A model generated the notes under the pieces. It did no database searches and was not told where the DNA came from. It was given only the letters and a program-made list of their open reading frames with translations. Source: Burkholderiales bacterium (GTDB lineage: Bacteria > Pseudomonadota > Gammaproteobacteria > Burkholderiales > Burkholderiaceae_C). Taken from it: a stretch of 64,000 bases of DNA. Below, one piece after another: positions 8,510 to 15,418 of the stretch. The translations under genes and the position numbers were made by a program. The stretch lies in NCBI GenBank assembly GCA_028868995.1, contig JAGWTH010000001.1, forward strand, positions 1-64,000, in the 5' to 3' direction. Numbering within the stretch: position 1 is the first letter of the stretch; each line of letters starts with the position of its first letter.

Positions 8510-9163
8510 TCAGTCGTGCTCGATGTCCTCGTTGGCGTCGTTGCGCACGAAGCCCTCGTCGTGGATCGCGAACACCGCTCCGGCCACGGGGCCGCGTTCG
8601 AGCGCGGTGACGCGCCACACCTCGCGCCCGCCCTCCGCCACGATGGAAAGGGGCAGGGCGGCCGCGCGGCTCCAGCAGACGGTGCTGGCGTGAGCGTCCT
8701 GCGTGACGCGGTACCAATCGCAGGCAGCGACCGGCCGGCTCGCACCGGCCGGCGTCGCGGCGCGCTCCAGCCGGTAGTCGCCGCGCGGCACCCTCAGCGC
8801 GTGCGCGAGCTCGAACCAGTCGGTGAAATTGCCGATGCGCATCAGGTTCGTGCGATCGATGCGGGTGGCGATATGGCGCTGCCGGTCCAGCACGGTCATC
8901 CGGTACTCCGGGTCGCGCGCATCGGCGCGCTCCGCGTAGGTCTCCACCGCCTGGTCGGTGACGCGCTTGAGGCGCGTGCCCCGGTCCACCCAGGCCTCGA
9001 GCCGGTGGCTCGCCCCGCGCGCCTGGTACTGCGCGTTGTAGTGCAGCGACACGGGTGCGTCGGCGAACACCTGGTCGAAGCGCAGGGCCTGGGCGGCGCC
9101 GGCGGCCCCGGCCGCCCAGGCGCCCAGCACGGACGCGAGGAAAAGGACGCGCCGCCCCTTCAC
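8510..9163 (-). CDS. Exported protein of unknown function, phosphatase-linked
   Basis: I do not recognise the family. The 217-residue product starts with a probable signal peptide (KGRRVLFLASVLGAW followed by an Ala/Gly-rich stretch to about residue 25, AQA cleavage), so it is likely periplasmic. The rest is soluble, with YRMTVLDRQRHIATRIDR and a single pair of Cys residues (near 148 and 163) that could form a disulfide. I chose the GTG at 9163, because it overlaps the stop of the upstream phosphatase gene by 4 bp (GTGA at 9160-9163), implying translational coupling, and because the signal peptide begins there. A longer frame extends upstream but would run through the phosphatase gene in another frame. 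Its role is probably tied to the two phosphatases before it. Confidence 0.72.
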   Translation of the reverse strand: MKGRRVLFLASVLGAWAAGAAGAAQALRFDQVFADAPVSLHYNAQYQARGASHRLEAWVDRGTRLKRVTDQAVETYAERADARDPEYRMTVLDRQRHIATRIDRTNLMRIGNFTDWFELAHALRVPRGDYRLERAATPAGASRPVAACDWYRVTQDAHASTVCWSRAAALPLSIVAEGGREVWRVTALERGPVAGAVFAIHDEGFVRNDANEDIEHD

Positions 9164-11328
9164 TGGCGCACCGCCTTCGCGTAGTCGAAGTAGCGGTAGG
9201 TCTTGCCGCCCGCCACCAGGTCCTTCACCGCCAGGTCGATCGTGTAGGTCCCGCCCGTGAGCGCCGTGTCGGCGGTCGCCCCGGTCGGGTCGGTGGGCAG
9301 CTCGAAGCGCAGGCCGGTAGCCACCGCGGCGGGATGCACCACGGAGGCCGTCACCGCGGGGGCGGCATCCGTGCGGGGCTTCACCAGCGCCTCGTCGATC
9401 ACCCGGCCGTCGGCCTGGTCCATCGACAGGCCCAGCAGGTAGGCGACGGTCGGGGCAACGTCGACGTTGCCGGTGGGCGTGGTCAGGGTGGTGGCGGCCT
9501 TGAACGAGGGGCCGTTGGCGATCAGCGTGTTGTGCACGTCGGTGGTGCCGAAGCTGCCGTGCATGCCGCGCTGGCCGCCGAAGCTCTCGAACTCGATGCC
9601 CTTCATGCCCTGCACGCTGACGGTGTCGTCCCAGGTGAAGCTGACGACGACGTCGGGCTGGCCCTGGTCCTTGCGCGTCGCGTTCTCCAGGTTCACCTGG
9701 TCCAGGCCGAAGGTGCCCGGAATCGCGCCGTAGCGGCTGTCGACGAAGACGGCGCCGTACTCCTCGCGCTGCTGCAGGAATTTCACCAGGTTCCGCACCG
9801 TCGTGGCATCGTGGCCCGGGACGTAGAAGTAGTCGGATCCGCCGTTGGCGGCCACGACGATGCCGTTGGCGGGCAGGCTGCCCGGCGCGGGCACCTTGAA
9901 GCTCGCCACCGGCGTGCCCAGCGCGGCGCTGATCGCCTGGTACTTGGCGCCCGCCGTGCCGCACAGGGCGCCGGTGGCGTCGGACTTGACCGGGATGGTG
10001 GGCACGCCGGTCGCGTCGAGGCCCGCCATCGCGGAGGTGGTGCAGCCGGAACCGTCGTAGGCCTGGAAGCCGCGGTAGGTCAGCAGGTCGGCCGAGCGCA
10101 CGTCACCGGAGAAGGAATAGCCGGACGCCGACACCGCGCCGATGCTGGCGTTGTCGAAGCCGCTGGTGGCGCCGTTGACCGTGCCGCCGTTGGCCATCGT
10201 GGTGGCCGGATTGATGGCGCGCAAGGGGTACAGCGACAGCGGGCCGGACACCGAGGAATGGCCATGGTCCGAGACCACCACGATGTTCGTGGTCGTGTCC
10301 ATGCCGTTGCTGCGCAAGGCCGTGATCAGCTCGCCCAGGCGCGCGTCCTGCGAGCGCAGGCCGGCGCGCATGTTCGCGGTGCCGGGGCCGTAGCCATGCT
10401 CGACGTTGTCCGGCGTGCGGAACCAGATCAGCGACAGCATCGGCTTCTTGTTCGGCAGGATGTACTGCGTGAACAGCGACATCATGTACTTGTTGGCCGC
10501 ATCCTCGGGCGCGCCCTGGGTCGCGTCGGAGGAGTCGCGCGCGGCCACCGTCAGCGTCGGGGTGCCGGAGTTGTCGTAGGCCGTGGTGTTGAACTGGATG
10601 TAGCCGGCGCGGGCGGTCGGGTCGCCGTTGCTGCCCGCCAGCGTCACCGCGTCGGCGCCCGAATAGGCGACCGGCGTGTTCTTCGGGATGGCGTAGCCGG
10701 CGTTCTGCAGCTCCGTGACCAGGCTGCGCGGCATCACGGTGTTCTCGTCGAGGAAGTAGCCGCCGCGGCCGAGGTCCTGGATGTAGGCGGCGCCGGACTT
10801 GCCGATGGCGGCGGTGGTCAGGCCCGCGGCCTGCGCCGTGGCGAACAGCGTCTTCACCATCAGCAGCTGGCCGCCGTAATAGTCGTTCAGGGTGGACAGG
10901 ACCTGGTAGTCCTCGGTGAACACCGGGGCCACATAGTCCTGCGTGCCGCCGCCGGCGGTCTTGCCCGCGGGAATCGTGTGGGCGGCGCCCTGCGGCGGCG
11001 TCCAGAAGGTGTTGCCGTAGAAGCCGCTGGTCTTCGGGAACGAACCGGTCGCGAACGAGGAGCCGTTCATCATGGTGAACGTCGGGTAGGTCGCGTGGTT
11101 GTCGCTGAAGTTCACGCCCGACTGCCGCAGCGCGTACAGGTTCGGGGTGTCGGTCGCGTTCACCGAGTCGGGGCGCAGGCCGTCCCACACCATGACGATG
11201 GTGCGGGTGGGCTGCAGAGCGGCGACCGGCTGCGTGCTGGTGGCCGTGCTGCCGCCGCTGCCGCCGCAGGCGGTCAGGGCGAAGCAGGCTAGTGCGGCCG
11301 CGGCGAGGCCGAAGCTTCGTTTCATCAT
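9160..11328 (-). CDS. Alkaline-phosphatase-superfamily lipoprotein (phosphodiesterase/phosphatase type)
   Basis: This 722-residue protein has a lipoprotein signal ([19 protein letters not shown], lipobox LTAC with Cys about 21), a Gly/Ser linker, and a large domain of the alkaline phosphatase superfamily. The metal-site signatures are visible: VMVWDGLRPDSVNATDTPNL with the first Asp, NHATYPTFTMMNGSSFATG with a Thr/Ser candidate nucleophile, and NIVVVSDHGHSS with the distal Asp-His pair. This fits type I phosphodiesterase/nucleotide pyrophosphatase-like enzymes attached to the membrane facing the periplasm or surface. It follows the PhoX-like gene on the same strand after 114 bp and is coupled by GTGA to the downstream secreted protein. 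Substrate is not deducible. Phosphate scavenging is inferred from the neighbours. Confidence 0.85.
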   Translation of the reverse strand: MMKRSFGLAAAALACFALTACGGSGGSTATSTQPVAALQPTRTIVMVWDGLRPDSVNATDTPNLYALRQSGVNFSDNHATYPTFTMMNGSSFATGSFPKTSGFYGNTFWTPPQGAAHTIPAGKTAGGGTQDYVAPVFTEDYQVLSTLNDYYGGQLLMVKTLFATAQAAGLTTAAIGKSGAAYIQDLGRGGYFLDENTVMPRSLVTELQNAGYAIPKNTPVAYSGADAVTLAGSNGDPTARAGYIQFNTTAYDNSGTPTLTVAARDSSDATQGAPEDAANKYMMSLFTQYILPNKKPMLSLIWFRTPDNVEHGYGPGTANMRAGLRSQDARLGELITALRSNGMDTTTNIVVVSDHGHSSVSGPLSLYPLRAINPATTMANGGTVNGATSGFDNASIGAVSASGYSFSGDVRSADLLTYRGFQAYDGSGCTTSAMAGLDATGVPTIPVKSDATGALCGTAGAKYQAISAALGTPVASFKVPAPGSLPANGIVVAANGGSDYFYVPGHDATTVRNLVKFLQQREEYGAVFVDSRYGAIPGTFGLDQVNLENATRKDQGQPDVVVSFTWDDTVSVQGMKGIEFESFGGQRGMHGSFGTTDVHNTLIANGPSFKAATTLTTPTGNVDVAPTVAYLLGLSMDQADGRVIDEALVKPRTDAAPAVTASVVHPAAVATGLRFELPTDPTGATADTALTGGTYTIDLAVKDLVAGGKTYRYFDYAKAVRQ

Positions 11329-11360
11329 GGGTTCTCTCTCCTGTTGTGCATGATTTGTCC

Positions 11361-11387
11361 GGGGCCGGGCATGGGTGCTCCGGCCCC
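11361..11387. other. Intercistronic hairpin between two phosphatase genes
   Basis: GGGGCCGG (11361-11368) pairs perfectly with CCGGCCCC (11380-11387) around an 11-nt loop, in the 114-bp gap between the PhoX-like gene and the lipoprotein phosphatase. Neither strand has a following T-tract, so it is not a standard intrinsic terminator. It may be an mRNA processing or stabilising hairpin that sets the ratio of the two products. Confidence 0.5.
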
Positions 11388-11442
11388 GTCAGGAGAGGAA
11401 GGCTATTCAGCCCATGTGTCAGCCGTGTTACGGCCGCACCGC

Positions 11443-13398
11443 TCAGCGGGAGAGCTTCACCGCCGACGGCGTGGCCGTGAGGTAGCCGACCGAGGCGCCG
11501 TAGCGGTCCTTGAAGTTGGCGCGCACCAGGGGGTCCAGCGTCGCCTTGACCACGTCGTGCAGCGGCGACTCCCAGTCGCCCGGGTGCTGGAAGTTGCTCA
11601 TGACGTAGGTCCAGCCGTTGATCTCGTCGACCGACTGCAGCCCCGTGGACTCGGCGCCGGAGGGCGTGGACAGGATCCGCGACAGCTTCTTCGTGTCGAC
11701 CTGGTAGACCCACAGGAAGTTGTTGACGTGCATGCCGCTGTCCTCGCCGATGAACAGCGTGCGCAGCTTCTCGGAGAACTTGATGTTGTCCGGGTTGGCG
11801 ACCTTGTCGGCGTGGGCCAGGTTGCCCAGCGCGTCGGCCGCCGGCAGGTCCTCGCCGAGGAGCATGGCGCCCATGTCCACCGGCACCCACTCGCTGGCGA
11901 TGTCGGCACCGGCCGTGTCCTTCTGCCCACCGGTCATGTTCAGCGCGTACACGGCGCCGGCGCGCGGGCCGGTGACCTGGATGTCGGTGGTGCCGTCGAT
12001 CATGGAGCCCTGGATGTAGGACATGGCGGAGTAGGCGACCTTGTCCTTCGCGTTGACCGTGGTCCCTTCCATCTTGGTGAAGCCCAGGCTGCCGCCCACG
12101 AAGGCGGCGTAGCGGTGGGTTTCCAGGAAGGCCGCGGCTTTCTCCTTGCCCGGCACGAACTTCACCCAGTTGTTCTTGCCGCTGTAGCGGATCTTCGTGT
12201 AAGACGGGTCGGCCGGGTCGACGGTCTTCACGTCCACGATGTCGGTGGACTGGATGCCGCCGGCGACCAGGGCCTTGATCTCGTCGCTGGTGGCGTGGCC
12301 GAGGTTGATCCAGGTGAGGGTCGCCGAGCCTCCGTTCGCGGCGGTCTTCTGGGTCCACTTCGCCACGTACAGGGTGCCGGCGGACAGGTCGCGTGCCTGG
12401 TCGGCCACGAACATGAACAGGCCGCCGTTGGTGGCGTCGTCCCCCATGAGGACGGTGCGCTCGTCGGGCATGACCTGCACCACCTCGTGCGAGGTGCGGC
12501 CCAGGCAGTAGTGCTTGCGGATCGCGCCGGTGCCGTCCGCGTGGACGGTGACTTCCGGCAGGTGGCCGTAGTCGTAGGCCCTGGCCGTGGCGGCGTTGCC
12601 GAACAGGTTCTGGCTGAAGGCCTGGAACTGGGTGTTGGCGGCGATGGTGGTCGCGTCGGGTTCGTATTCCTCGCTGGACAGGTGCGTGCCCCAGGGCGAG
12701 AGGCTGGCGCCGCAGGTGATCCACAGACCCTTGGCGGGCGCGGTGGGGACGTTGGCGTACTTGACCAGGTTGAGGCGGCCGCTCGCCGGGTCCTGGTCCA
12801 GCGTGAGCACGGCGATCTGCGAGGGCAGCTTGCCGTACATGCTGGTGCCGGCATTGTTGCGCGACGTGTATTCGAACTGGACCACCGCGAACACGGTGTT
12901 GCCCTTGACGCCGTCCACCTTCGCCCCGGGCACCGTCAGCAGCGAGGTGCCGTCGGGGCAGTCGGAGAAGAACTGGCGCTCCTGGCCCGCCACGGAGGTG
13001 TCGACGATCGGGTCGCCGTAAAGGTCGAAGTAGCTACCGGCGACGATCGTGCCGCCCTGGCCGTCCGGCACGCGGTCGCCCGTGGTGAAGAAAGGCTGGT
13101 AAGCCAGCCGGAAGCTGTCCGTGCTGCCGTCGCTGAAGCTGACGTCGAGCGTGGAGCCGACGGTGGTGGTCGCCATTGCAGCGGCATCGGCCAGCGAGGG
13201 CGCCGCCATGGCCGCGAACGCCGCGCTCACGTAGGTGGGCGTCGCGGCCGCCGTGGCGGCCGGGGCAGCCGCGCTGGTGCCGCCGCCGCAGGCGGCCAGA
13301 GGCGCGGTGAGCGACAGGCCCGTGGCCATGGGCAGCATGGGGGCGCCGCCGAGCGCCTTCAGGAGCTTGCGTCGGGAGACGGTGGGTTGCTTGTTCAT
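11443..13398 (-). CDS. phoX: PhoX-like Tat-exported phosphatase (DUF839)
   Basis: The product (651 residues from the ATG at 13398) carries a twin-arginine signal, SRRKLLK, followed by a hydrophobic stretch and a Gly/Ala linker with CGGG. The mature part matches the PhoX/DUF839 family: HLSSEEYEPDATT (acidic metal ligands), HADGTGAIRKHYCLGRTSHE, DERTVLMGDDATNGGLFMFV and SGMHVNNFLWVYQVD. PhoX enzymes are folded in the cytoplasm with Ca/Fe cofactors and exported by Tat, where they release phosphate from organic esters. A longer frame starts at 13440 but would bury the Tat signal, so I prefer 13398. Upstream lies a candidate PHO box, and downstream a second phosphatase. Family assignment is strong; activity on particular esters is inference. 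Confidence 0.87.
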   Translation of the reverse strand: MNKQPTVSRRKLLKALGGAPMLPMATGLSLTAPLAACGGGTSAAAPAATAAATPTYVSAAFAAMAAPSLADAAAMATTTVGSTLDVSFSDGSTDSFRLAYQPFFTTGDRVPDGQGGTIVAGSYFDLYGDPIVDTSVAGQERQFFSDCPDGTSLLTVPGAKVDGVKGNTVFAVVQFEYTSRNNAGTSMYGKLPSQIAVLTLDQDPASGRLNLVKYANVPTAPAKGLWITCGASLSPWGTHLSSEEYEPDATTIAANTQFQAFSQNLFGNAATARAYDYGHLPEVTVHADGTGAIRKHYCLGRTSHEVVQVMPDERTVLMGDDATNGGLFMFVADQARDLSAGTLYVAKWTQKTAANGGSATLTWINLGHATSDEIKALVAGGIQSTDIVDVKTVDPADPSYTKIRYSGKNNWVKFVPGKEKAAAFLETHRYAAFVGGSLGFTKMEGTTVNAKDKVAYSAMSYIQGSMIDGTTDIQVTGPRAGAVYALNMTGGQKDTAGADIASEWVPVDMGAMLLGEDLPAADALGNLAHADKVANPDNIKFSEKLRTLFIGEDSGMHVNNFLWVYQVDTKKLSRILSTPSGAESTGLQSVDEINGWTYVMSNFQHPGDWESPLHDVVKATLDPLVRANFKDRYGASVGYLTATPSAVKLSR

Positions 13399-13496
13399 CG
13401 AAAAGGCATGCGGTGGCTCTGGGGAACGGGTGGCAGGCACCCGCGCAAGTCAGGCCCCGGTCAGGTACCGGACGGACCGCATGGTGGCGCGCCGGC

Positions 13497-13514
13497 GTGA
13501 CAGCTTCGTGACGC
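13497..13514 (-). promoter_or_regulatory. Candidate PHO box upstream of phoX
   Basis: Read on the minus strand this is GCGTCAC-GAAG-CTGTCAC. It has two 7-mers spaced by 4 bp, giving the 11-bp period of PhoB sites; the second 7-mer matches the consensus CTGTCAY exactly and the first keeps the GTCA core. It lies about 100 bp upstream of the phoX start, just past the mltA stop. PhoB control is an inference from this match and the phosphatase cargo. Confidence 0.5.
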
Positions 13515-13526
13515 GCCGCGGCGTGT

Positions 13527-14672
13527 TCAGCGGGGCCAGAGGGCCCAGAGGGCCAGCGGCTGCTTCAGGCGGCCGGCGATGTCGCCCGCCTCCGGTCCCC
13601 AGCCGACGAAATAGTCGGCCCGCAGCGCCCCCACGATGGCGCCGCCGGTGTCCTGCGCGAACACCAGGCGGTTGAGGTTGAGCAGCGGCCCGGGCGAGGA
13701 CAGCCACACCGGGGTGCCGTAGGGGATGCTGTCCTTGTCGACCGCGATCGAGCGCCCCGGCGTGAGCAGCACGCCCTGCGCGCCGCGCGGGCCGAAGCCG
13801 GCGTCCAGGCGCGACAGGGGCTCCTCGCGGAAGAACACGTAGCGCGGATTGCTCCACAGCATTTCCTGCACCCGCTGCGGGTTGGCGCGCGCCCAGGCCT
13901 TGATGCCGGGCCAGGAGGCATCGCTCAGCGCGCGCTGCTGCAGCAGCCAGGCGCCCACGCTGCGATAGGGCTGCTCGTTGCTGCCGGCGAAGGCCACCCG
14001 CTCCATCGTGATGCGGCCGTCCGGTTCGATGATGCGCAGCCGCCCCGAGCCCTGGATCTGCAGGGCCAGCGCATCGAGCGGGTCGGCCAGGTAGGCGATC
14101 TCGCGCCCCTGCAGCGCGGCGCGGGCCTGCGGCAGCGTGTCGATCTCCTGGCGCGTGTACCAGGGCCGGCGCGTGGCGAGGTCCGCCGGCGGCCGGTACA
14201 GCGGCACCTGCTGCGAGGCGGTGGGCACGCGCGAGGCCTCCAGCGAAGGCTCGTAGTAGCCGGTCAGAAGCGGGTCGGCGCCGGCCTGCAGCGGCTCGAC
14301 GCGATAAGGCTGCAGCCTGCGCACCATCCAGGCGCGCTGCTCCTCGGGCGACGCGATCGACAGTTGCCGCACCTCGGGACACAGCGTCGCCAGCGCCGCC
14401 GAGGGCCGTTCGCAGTTGCGGATCCACGCGTTCCAGGCTTCGTACATGGCGTCGGCGCCGAAGCCGGGCAGTTGCGACCAGCGCACCGGCTCCCAGCGGC
14501 TCTTGCCCAGCACGCGCGCCGGCGGCAGGGGTGCGTCGTCGGCGGCGAACGCGCCAGCCGGGGGAGCGACGGGCAAGGCCGCAGGCGCCGCAGGTACGGC
14601 GGGCTCCGGCGGCGGCGCCGCGCAGCCGGCCAGCGTCCCTACAATCGCGGCGACAACCAGGACCCTGAACAT
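13527..14672 (-). CDS. mltA: Membrane-bound lytic murein transglycosylase A
   Basis: MltA is an outer-membrane lipoprotein that cleaves peptidoglycan glycan strands, forming 1,6-anhydro-muropeptides. From the ATG at 14672 the 381-residue product starts with a lipoprotein signal (FRVLVVAAIVGTLAGC, Cys 17), then a Pro/Ala linker, then the MltA barrel (LTGYYEPSLEASR) and the 3D domain at the C-terminus (IAVDKDSIPYGTPVWLS and QDTGGAIVG with the catalytic Asp). An upstream extension to 14753 would place 27 polar residues before the signal and is unlikely. Oddly, the start codon overlaps the ATG of a small divergent gene (CATG at 14670-14673), so each 5' region lies within the other gene. No clear Shine-Dalgarno precedes this start. 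Confidence 0.93.
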   Translation of the reverse strand: MFRVLVVAAIVGTLAGCAAPPPEPAVPAAPAALPVAPPAGAFAADDAPLPPARVLGKSRWEPVRWSQLPGFGADAMYEAWNAWIRNCERPSAALATLCPEVRQLSIASPEEQRAWMVRRLQPYRVEPLQAGADPLLTGYYEPSLEASRVPTASQQVPLYRPPADLATRRPWYTRQEIDTLPQARAALQGREIAYLADPLDALALQIQGSGRLRIIEPDGRITMERVAFAGSNEQPYRSVGAWLLQQRALSDASWPGIKAWARANPQRVQEMLWSNPRYVFFREEPLSRLDAGFGPRGAQGVLLTPGRSIAVDKDSIPYGTPVWLSSPGPLLNLNRLVFAQDTGGAIVGALRADYFVGWGPEAGDIAGRLKQPLALWALWPR

Positions 14673-14787
14673 GCTCGTGATTGTGCTGGAAGCGCTGGCC
14701 GCCCTGGGCGCGCTGCTCCTGATCGTGTGGTGGACGATGTTCTCCGGCCGCAAGGGTGGCGAGCTCCCCGAGGACGAGGACCGCTAG
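14671..14787 (+). CDS. 38-residue single-span membrane miniprotein
   Basis: The small frame begins MLVIVLEALAALGALLLIVW and continues to a charged tail ending EDEDR. It is a clean one-helix membrane protein with an acidic C-terminus. AGGA lies 8 nt before the ATG, and TACAAT, a -10 hexamer that recurs upstream of other genes here, lies at 14640-14645 on the same strand. The ATG overlaps the mltA start codon (opposite strand), and the stop TAG overlaps the response-regulator stop (CTAG, 14784-14787), so the gene fills the space between its neighbours exactly. I do not recognise a family; MltA-associated or envelope-related function would be guesswork. Confidence 0.6.
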   Translation: MLVIVLEALAALGALLLIVWWTMFSGRKGGELPEDEDR

Positions 14788-15416
14788 GCCTCCAGGTCAC
14801 GCAGCAGGTTGGCCAGCTCCACCGCGGACTTCACCTCCATCTTGTCGAACACCCGCGCGCGGTGCACTTCCACCGTGCGCACGCTGATGTTCAGCTGGTC
14901 GGCGATCAGCTTGTTGGGCAGGCCCTTGGCCACCAGGCCCATCACGTCGCGCTCGCGGTCGGTGAGTTCGGCCAGCCGGCCCAGCAGCACCCCCTTCTCC
15001 CGCTGCGCCGCCAGCACCGCGGCCGAGCGCCGCAGGGCCTCCTCCACGCGGTCCACCAGGGCGTTGTCGGAAAAGGGCTTCTCGCAGAAGTCGAAGGCGC
15101 CGCGCTTGACCATGTCGACGGCCGTGGGCACGTCGGCATGGCCGGTCAGGAAGATCACCGGCAACGCCTCGACCAGGCCGCGCTCGGCCAGCCGCTCGAA
15201 CAGCGCCAGGCCGCTCATGCCCGGCATGCGAACGTCCAGCAGCAGGCAGCAGGGATGCGTGGGCCGCAAGCCCCCCTCCAGCACGGCCGCGAATTCCTCG
15301 GCGTTCGCGAAGCTGGAGGACAGCAGGCGGCGCGAGCGCAGCAGCCACGACAGCGCATCGCGCACGCCGGCGTCGTCGTCGACGATGAACACGGTGGCAT
15401 CGGCGCTCGGTTGCAT
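14784..15416 (-). CDS. FixJ/DctR-type response regulator
   Basis: A 210-residue two-component regulator. The receiver domain has the acidic pocket at IVDDD (residues 11-15), the phospho-acceptor Asp61 in LLLDVRMPG, Thr91 and Lys113 in CEKPF. The C-terminal LuxR/FixJ helix-turn-helix follows (LTDRERDVMGLVAKGLPNK, then LNISVRTVEVHRARVFDKM). It starts 2 bp after the stop of the sensor kinase gene, so the two form a pair. The architecture and the partner kinase are like DctR/DctS of C4-dicarboxylate uptake control. No transporter gene is nearby to confirm the signal, so the target is left open. Confidence 0.9.
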   Translation of the reverse strand: MQPSADATVFIVDDDAGVRDALSWLLRSRRLLSSSFANAEEFAAVLEGGLRPTHPCCLLLDVRMPGMSGLALFERLAERGLVEALPVIFLTGHADVPTAVDMVKRGAFDFCEKPFSDNALVDRVEEALRRSAAVLAAQREKGVLLGRLAELTDRERDVMGLVAKGLPNKLIADQLNISVRTVEVHRARVFDKMEVKSAVELANLLRDLEA

Positions 15417-15418
15417 GG

